Part shown: positions 17,574 to 26,422 of the stretch, piece after piece
How positions within the stretch are numbered: the stretch's first letter is position 1
Layout of the letters: the number at the start of each line of letters is the position of its first letter
DNA from: Flavobacterium sp. W4I14
GTDB taxonomy: Bacteria > Bacteroidota > Bacteroidia > Sphingobacteriales > Sphingobacteriaceae
Direction: 5' to 3'
DNA length: 64,000 nt
NCBI GenBank assembly: GCA_030817875.1
Contig: JAUSZU010000001.1
Location: 6,076,001-6,140,000 of the forward strand
Notes under the pieces: generated by a model
Told to the model about the DNA's origin: nothing
Seen by the model: only the letters and a program-made list of their open reading frames with translations
Database searches by the model: none
Position numbers and translations under genes: made by a program

Positions 17574-18608
17574 TTACTTCAAAAACTCTACATTCCAGAT
17601 TTTTTCTGCTTTTCTGCCGATTAGCCAAAAAGAGGCCGCCAGTACCGAAAAGAATAAAGCTTTATGCCAGCTGTCCCAGAAGTATTCGAAATAGCGCGTG
17701 TAAAGGTTAATAAAGAGAAAAGTAATGCCAAATTCGCGGGCAATGTCGTCATGGTATTTTAGACCAAATAAAGTGCTCGCCACACAAACAGCTCCTGAAA
17801 TTAATGCCCAATAAAATAAGCTTAGCTGCCTAACCTTATACCATTCTTCTAAACTGGCAAAATTGCCAAATACTGATAAGGCCCAAAGCGAGACAAACAA
17901 ATAAACCATCCCTGCGATATAAGTAACCTGAAAGAAGTTTTGTGTTTTGGGGAAAGCTTTCATAATAAACGATGCTGCGGTTAATGCAGCGCCAAAAACC
18001 ACGAAACGTAAAGGATAATTCATGCCAAGGAAATAATAATTCCAACGGCTTAAATAACCTGTTTCCGTACCAAACCAGGCACCTAAAGATATCAAAGCAA
18101 AAATCCAGATTAAACGCGAATTGAAAATATAACCTAAAGCACCATAAATGAAAACAGATACTAAAATCAGGATGGAGAAGTTGCCAGATCCATTGTCCAG
18201 CACCTTTCCAAAATAGGCAATGGCATTGGCGGTAAGTAAAATTGCTGAAAAAACGATAGCTTCATTACTAAACTTTAAATGGGCCAGTTTCTTTTTTCGC
18301 TTAAAACCTAAGATATAAAGCCATGCGGCCAATCCGCCAGAAACAATGGCAATTACAATATTTGGTGTATTGTAAACCCGTTTTAAATAGTTCAAGATCG
18401 AATTATCAATGAGGAGCGATCCAAGTGCAATAAAACCGCAAGCCAGAGCTACCCAAAAAGCATACTGTGCCAGGCGTAACCAATCGAAGTTTTTGGCTTC
18501 ATAACTTTTACGGAGTTTATCGCCGGTTTCGTTATTAATTAAGCCGTCACTTTGCCATTGCTCAATCATATCATCAAGAAACTCACTCTTTTCTCTATCA
18601 ACTTTCAT
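17574..18608 (-). CDS. DUF2157-like polytopic membrane protein
   Basis: 344 residues. A soluble N-terminus of about 45 residues (DDMIEQWQSDGLINNETGDK) is followed by about ten hydrophobic segments to the C-terminus. The layout, a short helical head with a DGLI motif then many helices, matches DUF2157-type inner-membrane proteins of unknown function. No enzymatic motif is visible. It lies between the antiporter and the DUF1016 remnant, all minus-strand, with gaps of about 50-100 bases, so shared transcription is possible. Confidence 0.75.
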   Translation of the reverse strand: MKVDREKSEFLDDMIEQWQSDGLINNETGDKLRKSYEAKNFDWLRLAQYAFWVALACGFIALGSLLIDNSILNYLKRVYNTPNIVIAIVSGGLAAWLYILGFKRKKKLAHLKFSNEAIVFSAILLTANAIAYFGKVLDNGSGNFSILILVSVFIYGALGYIFNSRLIWIFALISLGAWFGTETGYLSRWNYYFLGMNYPLRFVVFGAALTAASFIMKAFPKTQNFFQVTYIAGMVYLFVSLWALSVFGNFASLEEWYKVRQLSLFYWALISGAVCVASTLFGLKYHDDIAREFGITFLFINLYTRYFEYFWDSWHKALFFSVLAASFWLIGRKAEKIWNVEFLK

Positions 18609-18639
18609 AGGTTAGGTATATACGAAGATAGTTTTTTTA

Positions 18640-18712
18640 GTGCTTAGTCAAAAGTCCCGGGTCAGAAGTTTATATCGACTAAAGACTGCTGACTAAGGAC
18701 TTCGGACTAACT
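18640..18712. repeat. Degenerate GACTAAGGACTTCGGAC micro-repeat
   Basis: Words such as AGTCCCGGGTCAGAAG, GACTAAAGACTGCTGACTAAG and GACTTCGGACTAAC are variants of one motif that fills the short gap between the antiporter and the DUF2157-like gene. Confidence 0.45.
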
Positions 18713-20924
18713 AAATAACCTCCTTAATTTTCTTATTATTTCCAACAATCCAAATCACATCACCGTTATCGAATACAAAGTCTGAGGAAGGATTCAATAT
18801 CCGATCAGTACCCCTTTCTATGCCAACAATTAATGCCTGTGCTTTTTCGCGGATCCCTGCATTTCTAATACTTAATCCATAAACCGGCGATTCGGCATGC
18901 ACAACTACCTTTTGCAGGGTCATTTCTTTATTCGGGAAATTATTTTCTTCAGCTGTTTCTGGAGCATCAACTTCTAAAAGTGCTTTAACAGCAGCCAATT
19001 GATCATCAGCACCAATTAGTAGCAGTTTGTCGTTTGGATAAAGCCGCTCATCTCTTCCTGGTGTTGGAATATTATTCCTTCCACGCTCTATTAATGCAAT
19101 GTTAACGCCATATTTTTCTCTGATCATTAATTCGGTAAGTGTTTTTCCAACTACTTCCGATTCAGGGGAAACAGTGAGTTCAGTTAAGTGGGTATCCCAT
19201 GGTAAAATATCAGGTTTTTGATGCTCACGTGCATTTAAATTCAACATGAAACGTCTTTCCAGTTTATCATAAAAAGACTGTAGTTTCCTGGAGAAGATGA
19301 TCATGCCTAAGATAATCAGGACTAATGCAATTACAGCGGCAATCCAGGTATCAAAAAACTCATACATTAAAAAACCTACAAAGAAAATGCCTAAGGCAAT
19401 TCTGAAAAACTCGATTGCGATTAACGGGCCCCGGGTATATTTTTTGTTCAGCCAAAGGTGGGAATAGGCTGTTCGCTGGATCCTTCGGATAGATAATGCC
19501 CATAAAAATGGCGACATTAAAATGAAAGAAACTACTACGCTGATAATAATAGAAGTTAAACTATTGGCAATATTGCTCACAATAAAAGGCTGAACGTACC
19601 TGTAGGCTAAAAAGATGATTGCAATAATAATTACGGAGTGGATAATGGTATTAAAAATATAAGACCTCAATAAAACCTTCCAATCGCTTAATGTTGTAAT
19701 TCCTTCAGTACTGGAGCTGTATCTTTCGATTCCATCTAACCATTTTTTAGGTAAAATACGGTTCAAGTACCGGTAAAAAGGTTCAGATAGTTTAATCAGA
19801 TATGGCGTAGTAAATGTAGTGATCGCTGCTGCCGCTACCGCAATAGGATAAAGGAAATCGCTTGTTACTTTAAGAGTTAAGCCTAACGAGGCAATGATGA
19901 ATGAAAACTCACCAATCTGCGCCAAACTCATGCCCGATTGTACCGAAGTTTTTAACGGCTGACCCGATAATAACGCACCTAAAATGGTAAATATAATTTT
20001 CCCTAAAATAATCACTAATGTAGCAACGATAATCGGTACAGCGTATTTAACCAGCATTGAAGGGTCAATCAGCATACCAACCGAAACAAAAAATACTGCT
20101 GCGAATAAATCTTTTACTGATTTAGTTAAATGTTCGATTCTTTCTGCTTGTGTGGTTTCTGCCAAAATGGAACCCATAATAAATGCACCCAAGGCAGGAG
20201 AGAAGCCCACCTTATCGGCCAGTAATACCATTACCAAACATAAGGCTAAAGATACCACCAACATGGTTTCGTCGTTCATTAATTTTTTGGTTGCTTTAAG
20301 AAATGAAGGAACCAGGAATATTCCGCCCAAGAACCAAAGTACCAGAAAAAAAGCCAGTTTTAAGATGGAATACAGCATTTCTGTACCTGCCGATTGCTGA
20401 CTCACCGCCAGGGTAGAAAATAATACGAGTAACAAGATGGCCACCAGATCTTCAACAATTAAAACCCCAAAAACCAGGCCTGCAAACTTTTTATGTTTTA
20501 AACCAAGTTCTTCGAAAGCCTTAATGGTAATCATTGTTGATGAAATGGACAAGATACCCCCCAGAAATAAACTATCCATGTCTTTCCAGCCCATTGCTTT
20601 ACCGACTAAGTAGCCGGCCAGAATGATAAAAAGCACTTTCACAATTGCCGTTATGGAGGCGGAACCGCCAACTTTTACCAGTTTTTTAAAACTGAATTCT
20701 AAACCTAGGCTGAATAAAAGGAAAATTACGCCTATCTCTCCCCATATATTGATGCTTTTTGTATCGGTAACGGAAGGAAAAAAATCTAAATGTGAGCCAA
20801 CCAACAGGCCGGCCAGTATGTAGCCTAAAACCAGCGGTTGTTTAATTCGTTTAAATATGAGGGTGGTTATCCCTGCAGCGGCAAGGATTAATCCTAAATC
20901 GGCAATTAAATCGGGTAAATGCAT
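18711..20924 (-). CDS. CPA2 family cation:proton antiporter with two TrkA-C domains
   Basis: 737 residues. Residues about 1-385 form a KefB/Na+-H+ exchanger membrane domain of 12-13 helices (VLGYILAGLLVG, GVIFLLFSLGLEFSF, LGAFIMGSILAET). A second membrane segment group (about 410-560) follows. The C-terminus has two RCK/TrkA-C modules (about 580-650, GKTLTELMIREKYGVNIAL; and about 665-737, LSIRNAGIREKAQALIVGI) that normally bind nucleotides or other ligands and gate transport. There is no TrkA-N Rossmann domain, unlike KefB/C. Likely role: K+ or Na+/H+ exchange in the inner membrane. Confidence 0.9.
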   Translation of the reverse strand: MHLPDLIADLGLILAAAGITTLIFKRIKQPLVLGYILAGLLVGSHLDFFPSVTDTKSINIWGEIGVIFLLFSLGLEFSFKKLVKVGGSASITAIVKVLFIILAGYLVGKAMGWKDMDSLFLGGILSISSTMITIKAFEELGLKHKKFAGLVFGVLIVEDLVAILLLVLFSTLAVSQQSAGTEMLYSILKLAFFLVLWFLGGIFLVPSFLKATKKLMNDETMLVVSLALCLVMVLLADKVGFSPALGAFIMGSILAETTQAERIEHLTKSVKDLFAAVFFVSVGMLIDPSMLVKYAVPIIVATLVIILGKIIFTILGALLSGQPLKTSVQSGMSLAQIGEFSFIIASLGLTLKVTSDFLYPIAVAAAAITTFTTPYLIKLSEPFYRYLNRILPKKWLDGIERYSSSTEGITTLSDWKVLLRSYIFNTIIHSVIIIAIIFLAYRYVQPFIVSNIANSLTSIIISVVVSFILMSPFLWALSIRRIQRTAYSHLWLNKKYTRGPLIAIEFFRIALGIFFVGFLMYEFFDTWIAAVIALVLIILGMIIFSRKLQSFYDKLERRFMLNLNAREHQKPDILPWDTHLTELTVSPESEVVGKTLTELMIREKYGVNIALIERGRNNIPTPGRDERLYPNDKLLLIGADDQLAAVKALLEVDAPETAEENNFPNKEMTLQKVVVHAESPVYGLSIRNAGIREKAQALIVGIERGTDRILNPSSDFVFDNGDVIWIVGNNKKIKEVI

Positions 20925-21024
20925 CTATAAAAAATGGGTATTGATGATTAAATAATTTATTTCCAAGTATCATTACTCGGCATTTTATTGAAAACTCCAC
21001 ATTTGTGGTTAAAAATGAAATTAC

Positions 21025-21378
21025 TTACCAAAAAACATGTTTTGGATAGAGCATCTTAAAAAGGCACCAATAATTATATTTTAATCTCTTGATTACAACT
21101 TTTGTATTGATGGTTTTGTTCTTGAAAAAAAGAAACAGCAAAAAAGTGATCAGTACAAACGCACTGGACGATATTTTTATAATTGGACTGTTAATGAAAT
21201 CTTTTTGCAAACTTTCACTATCCTGATTGAAATCGGAATTAGATTTGATATTTTTTTTGCTCGAAATGAAACTTATTTTGGTTTTTTTTAGTGGTACATC
21301 ATTTCTTTTTTCCTGCGATGCGAAGGCCGCAAAATTAATGGAGATAGACAGAAAAAATATGATGTAAAAAAGCCTCAT
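21025..21378 (-). CDS. Small secreted or membrane-anchored protein of unknown function
   Basis: 117 residues. Signal peptide-like N-terminus (FYIIFFLSISINFAAFA), a Lys/Ser-rich middle region and one membrane helix at about 70-86 (SSAFVLITFLLFLFFKN), then a basic tail. I do not recognise the family. It is AT-rich, like its surroundings, and is separated from the antiporter by 100 bases. It may be real but has no supporting motif. Confidence 0.45.
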   Translation of the reverse strand: MRLFYIIFFLSISINFAAFASQEKRNDVPLKKTKISFISSKKNIKSNSDFNQDSESLQKDFINSPIIKISSSAFVLITFLLFLFFKNKTINTKVVIKRLKYNYWCLFKMLYPKHVFW

Positions 21379-21549
21379 TGCTGCTAATATAACGAAAATG
21401 AGGCTTTTTTGAAAGGAAAATCTGATTAAAATTGATGCATTCTTTCAGATATAACGCTTATTAGCCACAAACACCAGGTGTATTATTATGAGAAATATTG
21501 ATTAAATTTGTGTGTAGATGATTAACGAACATTGAAAAAGTTGAATCTA

Positions 21550-21834
21550 ATGAAAGAAGTAACGATTAAATATAAAAGCAATAAGACTTTGGAAGCACTT
21601 AAGGAATTAGGCAAATACTTAAATTTCTCTATTGCGGATCATAAAGCTAAAGCAAAGGTTAAAAAAGAAGCAAGTATTAATGGTATTCCTGTAATCGTCG
21701 GAGATGGATCGATTGATATCTCAGAATTACATGATGTTTTTACAGGAAAGGATTTAAATGCTGAGGAATTAAGAAATACTGCATGGCAAAGGAAAAATAA
21801 TTTGCGATACGGATGTATTGATAGATTATTTTGA
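21550..21834 (+). CDS. Putative VapB-like antitoxin
   Basis: About 94 residues from ATG 21550 (MKEVTIKYKSNKTLEALKEL). The position directly before and overlapping a PIN-domain toxin, small size and the C-terminal LNAEELRNTAWQR (a helix typical of antitoxin tails that bind PIN toxins) point to an antitoxin. As read, the frame runs on past an A5 tract (21793-21797) and ends at TGA 21834. With one more A it would stop immediately as ...AWQRKK, the expected end. The N-terminal DNA-binding fold was not identified. An in-frame TTG at 21532 is unlikely to be the start. Confidence 0.65.
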   Translation: MKEVTIKYKSNKTLEALKELGKYLNFSIADHKAKAKVKKEASINGIPVIVGDGSIDISELHDVFTGKDLNAEELRNTAWQRKNNLRYGCIDRLF

Positions 21835-22186
21835 TAAAAATAAAAGTAGGAATGCATCAGCAACAGCATTACTAGAAACGGATATAGAATTAGATAATGT
21901 TATCATTTCATCCGTTACCAAAATGGAATTACTATTTGGAGCCACTAATAAGTTAGATCTTAACACTATCAATAAAAAACTGAGTAGATTTAGTATTATA
22001 TTAATTAATGAAAGAATAAACTTAACTGCAATTAATTTAATGCAGGGTTTTAAATTAAGCCATGGACTTGCAATACCTGATTCGTTAATTGCCGCAACAG
22101 CGATCGAAACCAAGTTAAAACTGTTTACTTATAATCTAAAAGATTTTAGATTTATTAATGATTTAACTTTGTATTCAGAGCAATAA
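21783..22186 (+). pseudogene. VapC-like PIN-domain toxin with frameshifted start
   Basis: From about 21797 one frame reads IICDTDVLIDYFDKNKS, the first acidic block of a PIN ribonuclease, then SSVTKMELLFGA and IPDSLIAATAIE with later acidic residues, to TAA at 22186. There is no usable start in that frame upstream of the Asp motif. ATG 21783 reads MAKEK and then stops. A sixth A in the tract 21793-21797 would join them as MAKEKIICDTDVL. The toxin is therefore inactivated, phase-variable, or affected by a homopolymer error. Only a TTG at 21818, which removes the first Asp, remains as start. Confidence 0.75.
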
Positions 22187-23152
22187 CTACCCGTTAAAAT
22201 AGGCTAAAGTAGCCTCCTTGTCTTTTTGTAACTGAACAGTTAAAGCTTCTAACCCGGTGAATTTCACGTCATGGCGCAAGAATTTCAAAAAGTTCATCTT
22301 AATATCCTGTCCATAAATTTCCTGGTTGAAATCGAAAATATTTACTTCAATATTTCTGGTCATTCCGTTAATGGTGGGGCGTTGCCCGATGTAAGCCATT
22401 CCTTTGTATGGTTGAGGGTTTAAGGTTGAAGGTTTAGGGCTTGGGACTTCAGACTCCATTTCTACAGTAACTGCATAAATGCCATCGCCCGGAATCAGTT
22501 TATAAGTTTCTTCGACAAAAATATTAGCTGTTGGGAAACCTATTGTTCTTCCGATTTTATCGCCTTTAATTACCCTTCCAAAAATAGAAAACGGATAGCC
22601 CAGATAATCGTTGGCCAAGCTTACATCACCCGCTAAGAGTGCCTGACGGATTTTGGTCGAGCTTACTGCAACATCATGAATATCCTGCTCCATAATTTCT
22701 TCAACGCTAAAGCCATAATGTAAACCTGCGGCCTTTAAATCGCTTAAATTTCCAGAACGGTCTTTCCCAAAGCGGTGGTCGTAACCAATAATAATGTGCT
22801 TGGTACCAATGTTATTTACCAATGTGTTTTTTATATAATCTTCAGGCAGCTGATTGGAGAAATCTCTGGTAAATGGTGTGATGATTAAATGATCTACACC
22901 TAAACCTTTTAAAATTTCGGCTTTTTCATTAATGGTATTGATCATTTTTAGCTCCTGGTTTTCAGGATCTATAATCATTCTGGGGTGTGGGAAAAAAGTT
23001 AATATTACGCTTTCTCCGTTATCGGCTTTTGCCTTTTCTACCAGTTGTTTAATGATTTTTTGGTGCCCGAAATGCACGCCATCAAAAGTGCCAATGGTTA
23101 CAATGGCGTTATCTAATTTTTTAAAATCCGAAAGGTTATGATATATTTTCAA
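22187..23152 (-). CDS. ribF: Bifunctional riboflavin kinase/FAD synthetase
   Basis: 321 residues. The N-terminal FMN adenylyltransferase domain has GTFDGVHFGHQKII (residues 21-34) and the C-terminal riboflavin kinase domain has GRTIGFPTANI and YKGMAYIGQRPTING. It makes FMN and then FAD in the cytosol. Unusually, the kinase domain contains a low-complexity in-frame insert (ESEVPSPKPSTLNPQP, coded by about 22409-22459) between IYAVTV and YKGMAYIG. Its DNA matches an intergenic micro-repeat family. The gene is last in the ftsX-uppP-truB run and ends 1 base from the convergent VapC-like gene. Confidence 0.95.
   Translation of the reverse strand: MKIYHNLSDFKKLDNAIVTIGTFDGVHFGHQKIIKQLVEKAKADNGESVILTFFPHPRMIIDPENQELKMINTINEKAEILKGLGVDHLIITPFTRDFSNQLPEDYIKNTLVNNIGTKHIIIGYDHRFGKDRSGNLSDLKAAGLHYGFSVEEIMEQDIHDVAVSSTKIRQALLAGDVSLANDYLGYPFSIFGRVIKGDKIGRTIGFPTANIFVEETYKLIPGDGIYAVTVEMESEVPSPKPSTLNPQPYKGMAYIGQRPTINGMTRNIEVNIFDFNQEIYGQDIKMNFLKFLRHDVKFTGLEALTVQLQKDKEATLAYFNG
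22409..22459 (-). repeat. Micro-repeat inserted in frame in ribF
   Basis: The coding strand reads through the words GAGTCTGAAGTC, CCAAGCCCTAAACCTTC and AACCTTAAACCCTCAACC. The same vocabulary occurs between genes at 31252-31284 and 31372-31411 and in the TPP riboswitch arm at 59211-59280. Confidence 0.6.
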
Positions 23153-23189
23153 TGGTAAAATCTATTTTATTGATCTGGGTTTTGCATGA

Positions 23190-23272
23190 GGGATGGAAGC
23201 GGTATCCCCCGATTTTCATCGGGGATTTAGCGTACAGCCCGACCCTTTGCGTAGCTTAGGGGCATGCCCAAA
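23190..23272. repeat. Dispersed repeat with CCCCGAT/ATCGGGG hairpin
   Basis: CCCCGAT TTTC ATCGGGG followed by a GC-rich tail (TTAGCGTACAGCCCGACCC). It is GC-richer than the flanks and non-coding. A related short hairpin is at 40483-40499. It lies between yitT and ribF and may act as an mRNA hairpin. Confidence 0.5.
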
Positions 23273-23283
23273 TTTATTATTTA

Positions 23284-24144
23284 TTAATGTAAAGCATGGC
23301 GTTTCACTACCCCACCTTTTAAATCGGCAATCTGCTGTTGTATCACAAATGCATCCGGATCGATCTGGCGAATAGCGGTTTGTAATTTGCTCATTTCTAG
23401 TTTGGTAACCACGGTAAAAATAATATCGATATCTTTCTTTTCTCCATAACCGCCTTCACCCTTGTAAATGGTCACCCCGCGTTTCATATCGTTAATGATG
23501 AACCCTTTTATATCGTCCTGGTGCTCTGAAATAATGGTAACCCCCGTGTATTGTTCGATGCCGTTTACAATGAAATCGATCGTGCTTGATGCCGATAAAT
23601 AAGTTAGAATAGCATATAGCGCAGTTTCGATATTTAAGAAATAAGCTGCGAAGGCGAAAATAATGATATTTAAAATCAGGATGATATTTCCAACGGTTAA
23701 AATGCTGTTTTTACTGATGTAGAGTGCTAAAACCTCTGTTCCATCGATTACACAGCCACCGCGCATGGCCAATCCAATCCCACCGCCTAAAAATAACCCG
23801 CCAAAAAATGCGATGAGCAATTTATCGTGGGTAATGGGCTGAAAGGGAAGAAAAATTAAGGCCAACGAGAGCGCAGCAATGGCAATAGCGGTTTTAAGAG
23901 CAAAGCCTTTACCTATCTGCCTATAACCCAAAATAACAAAGGGAATGTTGATAATTACAATAAGGTACGATAAATTCCAGCCTGTTAAGGTGCTTAGCAA
24001 AAGAGAAATACCCGTAACACCACCATCAATAAAATGACTGGGCATTAAAAAGCTTTTTAAGCCAAAACATGCCGAAGTTACACCTGCAATAATTAAAAGA
24101 ATTTCTTTTATAAACCTGATATTTCTGTTTTTGATGCGGTTCAT
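23284..24144 (-). CDS. YitT family membrane protein
   Basis: 286 residues. Five to six helices in residues about 12-175 (the YitT/DUF161 region; SHFIDGGVTGISLLLS and GGIGLAMRGGCVIDGTEVLA are typical), then a cytoplasmic DUF2179 domain (about 215-280; MKRGVTIYKGEGGYGEKKDI). The family function is not established; roles in small-molecule transport have been proposed. It overlaps truB by 4 bases (ATGA), so translation is coupled. Confidence 0.9.
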   Translation of the reverse strand: MNRIKNRNIRFIKEILLIIAGVTSACFGLKSFLMPSHFIDGGVTGISLLLSTLTGWNLSYLIVIINIPFVILGYRQIGKGFALKTAIAIAALSLALIFLPFQPITHDKLLIAFFGGLFLGGGIGLAMRGGCVIDGTEVLALYISKNSILTVGNIILILNIIIFAFAAYFLNIETALYAILTYLSASSTIDFIVNGIEQYTGVTIISEHQDDIKGFIINDMKRGVTIYKGEGGYGEKKDIDIIFTVVTKLEMSKLQTAIRQIDPDAFVIQQQIADLKGGVVKRHALH

Positions 24145-24872
24145 GCCTCTGCTGCAGTTTTAGCTTCTTCTTTCTTGCTACGAATATAATTAACAAGTTC
24201 TAATACCTCAAACGCATCTTTAAGCAAAAAGTTTCCGCTCCGGGTACGGGTAAGTTTGGAAAGATAAGCACCGCTGTTTAAAGTTTTGCCAAAATCGGAT
24301 ATTAGTGAACGGATGTAAGTACCTTTACTGCATACAATTCTAAAATCGACCTCTGGTAGTTCGATCCGTGTAATTTCAAATTCCGGAACATTTACAAAAC
24401 GTTTACGCAGCTCTACCTCTTCACCTAATCTTGCTTTTACGTATAAACGTTCGCCATTTACTTTTACAGCCGAGTGTGCAGGAGGGTATTGTTCTATATC
24501 GCCAATAAATGGTTTACACGCCGCGTAAATTTCGTCTTCGGTAATGTTACTGATATCGAAGGTTTGATCTACCTCAGTTTCCATATCGAATGATGGGGTA
24601 GTAGCACCCAAAATCATGGTGCCTGTATATTCCTTCTCCTCTGCCTGGAAAGTGTCTATCTGCTTAGTTAATTTGCCTGTACATATGATTAGCAAGCCTG
24701 TAGCAAGGGGATCTAAAGTGCCGGCATGACCAACCTTTAGTTTTAGCGGTTTTAAAGAATTACGGATTTTGCCCACCACATCAAACGAAGTCCATTTGTA
24801 TGGTTTATTAATTAAGAGCAATTCGCCTTCAGCAAAATTGAAGTCTTTAAATTTTGAATTTTCGGTACTCAC
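24141..24872 (-). CDS. truB: tRNA pseudouridine(55) synthase
   Basis: 243 residues. It converts U55 of tRNA to pseudouridine. GHAGTLDPLATGLLIICTGK holds the catalytic Asp54, and PAHSAVKVNGERLYVKAR and CSKGTYIRSLISDFG are further TruB motifs. The C-terminus is short, without a PUA domain, as in many Bacteroidota enzymes. It belongs to the conserved ftsX-DUF3098-uppP-truB order. uppP lies 109 bases upstream. Confidence 0.95.
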   Translation of the reverse strand: MSTENSKFKDFNFAEGELLLINKPYKWTSFDVVGKIRNSLKPLKLKVGHAGTLDPLATGLLIICTGKLTKQIDTFQAEEKEYTGTMILGATTPSFDMETEVDQTFDISNITEDEIYAACKPFIGDIEQYPPAHSAVKVNGERLYVKARLGEEVELRKRFVNVPEFEITRIELPEVDFRIVCSKGTYIRSLISDFGKTLNSGAYLSKLTRTRSGNFLLKDAFEVLELVNYIRSKKEEAKTAAEA

Positions 24873-24912
24873 AAATCTTTTTTGCGCAAAGATACGGATT
24901 CAATGTCGTTTT

Positions 24913-24966
24913 TTACCACAGATGAAAAGGATGCACACAGATAACAATCATCCGTGTAAATTTGTG
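24913..24966. repeat. CCACAGAT...TTTGTGG imperfect palindrome
   Basis: CCACAGATGAAAAGGATG and CATCCGTGTAAATTTGTGG form a long imperfect inverted repeat between uppP and truB. A relative is at 61850-61912 (GATAAACAC/GTGTTTATC) and a fragment near 55978-56000. Confidence 0.5.
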
Positions 24967-24981
24967 GTTAATATTCCTGAA

Positions 24982-25776
24982 TTATATAATCTGTAAGTTG
25001 TGCCCGCTCAGCAATAAGATGATAATGATTAAACCAGCAGCAATTCTATACCATCCAAAAACTTTGAAACCATTTTTGTTTAAGTATCCTATAAAACTTT
25101 TTATCGCCAAAAGTGCCACTACAAAAGCAACAACATTACCAATAATTAAAAGGTTAGTCTGCTCATGGGTAATGGTGTGCCCTTCTTTGTAAAAATCATA
25201 AAGTTTTTTTGCCGTTGCAGCAAACATGGTGGGTACAGCTAAAAAGAATGAAAATTCTGCAGCAACTTTTCTGCTTAATTTCTGACTCATACCGCCAACA
25301 ATAGTGGCTCCCGAACGCGATACGCCTGGTAACATGGCAATACATTGAAAGAAACCTATTTTCAGCGCCGTTAAATAAGTTACTTCCTCTTCTTCATTTA
25401 TAGTTGGTTTATTAAACCACTTGTCTACAAATAATAAGATCACACCGCCAACTAACAGCGAAATACCAACAGCCATTGGGCTTTCTAATAATTCGTCGAT
25501 TTTTTTGCTCAATAGCAGACCAAATATGGCAGCTGGGATAAATGCAACCAATAATTTAATGTAGAAATTTATCGATTTGAAAAATCTTTTGAAATAGAGT
25601 ACAACAACAGAAAGTATTGCACCTAATTGTATCACAATGGTGAAAAGTTTTACAAATGGTTCTGATGCAATGCCCATAAACGATGATGCAATAATCATAT
25701 GTCCGGTGCTCGATACAGGCAAAAATTCAGTTAATCCTTCAACAATGGCAAGGACAATGGCTTCAAAAGAGTTCAT
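24982..25776 (-). CDS. uppP: Undecaprenyl-diphosphate phosphatase
   Basis: 264 residues with about eight helices. It dephosphorylates undecaprenyl pyrophosphate to recycle the lipid carrier of peptidoglycan and other envelope glycans; loss or excess alters bacitracin tolerance. The two active-site motifs are clear: [18 protein letters not shown] at the N-terminus and [13 protein letters not shown] in the middle. In the conserved order it should follow the DUF3098 gene, but here a vapBC pair separates them. Confidence 0.95.
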   Translation of the reverse strand: MNSFEAIVLAIVEGLTEFLPVSSTGHMIIASSFMGIASEPFVKLFTIVIQLGAILSVVVLYFKRFFKSINFYIKLLVAFIPAAIFGLLLSKKIDELLESPMAVGISLLVGGVILLFVDKWFNKPTINEEEEVTYLTALKIGFFQCIAMLPGVSRSGATIVGGMSQKLSRKVAAEFSFFLAVPTMFAATAKKLYDFYKEGHTITHEQTNLLIIGNVVAFVVALLAIKSFIGYLNKNGFKVFGWYRIAAGLIIIILLLSGHNLQII

Positions 25777-25793
25777 ATGTTTTGATTAATGGG

Positions 25794-26180
25794 CTAGTCC
25801 CACTGTAATTTTACCTTATAGTTTTTTAATTTTTTATCTCTTGATATTAAAGTTAAATCTTCAGAGATTGCTTGTGATACAATAATCCGATCGAAAGGAT
25901 CATTGTTGAGAAAATCGAGACCTAATAATGTCGTAAGATGGGTTTCATTGATAGCAATTATTTCGATTTGATTTCTTTCTGCAAATCGAAACAATTCATC
26001 AAAACCAATTTTTAAATCGAGTTTCCCTATCTGTTTTTTGATGGCAATTTCCCAAAGTGAGGCAATGCTTAAGAAACAAGATTTGTTAATATCAGATAGT
26101 TTTTTCTTAACTGACACAGGCAGTTGATCGTCTCCTGCTACAAACCACAAAAAAGTATGGGTGTCTAATAAATATGCCAT
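25794..26180 (-). CDS. PIN-domain toxin (VapC-like)
   Basis: 128 residues, complete. PIN ribonuclease motifs are present: LLDTHTFLWF with the first Asp, SLWEIAIKKQIGK with the Glu, and NDPFDRIIVSQAI with the third acidic block. Such toxins cleave RNA and are neutralised by the cognate antitoxin, here the preceding gene, with which it shares one base (TAATG). The pair sits inside the ftsX-DUF3098-uppP-truB cluster, suggesting insertion of a mobile module. Confidence 0.9.
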   Translation of the reverse strand: MAYLLDTHTFLWFVAGDDQLPVSVKKKLSDINKSCFLSIASLWEIAIKKQIGKLDLKIGFDELFRFAERNQIEIIAINETHLTTLLGLDFLNNDPFDRIIVSQAISEDLTLISRDKKLKNYKVKLQWD

Positions 26181-26383
26181 TAAATGTAATCAGCAAACAT
26201 TTCTAAAGGCTCATCAAAATCATCAGATAATTTGATTTTACCTTTTGCATACCCAAACTCACGAGATTTTAATTTCGGTTTGTTTTTGTGTTTTGTTTTT
26301 AAGAATTCAACAAAATCTGCAACTTCCTGCCTAAGGTTTAGGGGAAGTGAATTTATTTCGATCTGCAAATTTGTTGTTGTCAT
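26180..26383 (-). CDS. DUF2281-type antitoxin (VapB-like)
   Basis: 67 residues. LPLNLRQEVADFVEFLKTKH is the DUF2281 signature, found in antitoxins paired with PIN toxins; the acidic C-terminus (SDDFDEPLEMFADYI) is the likely toxin-binding arm. It overlaps the toxin gene by one base. By family logic the complex represses its own promoter in the 26384-26422 gap, but no operator is obvious. Confidence 0.85.
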   Translation of the reverse strand: MTTTNLQIEINSLPLNLRQEVADFVEFLKTKHKNKPKLKSREFGYAKGKIKLSDDFDEPLEMFADYI

Positions 26384-26422
26384 ATTATAAAGTTAAAAAA
26401 ACACTTTAGCTAATACAAGAAA

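Noticed and set aside
21818-22186. TTG as the true start of the PIN toxin
   Set aside because: It would remove the ICDTDVL block with the first catalytic Asp; a frameshift explains the sequence better.
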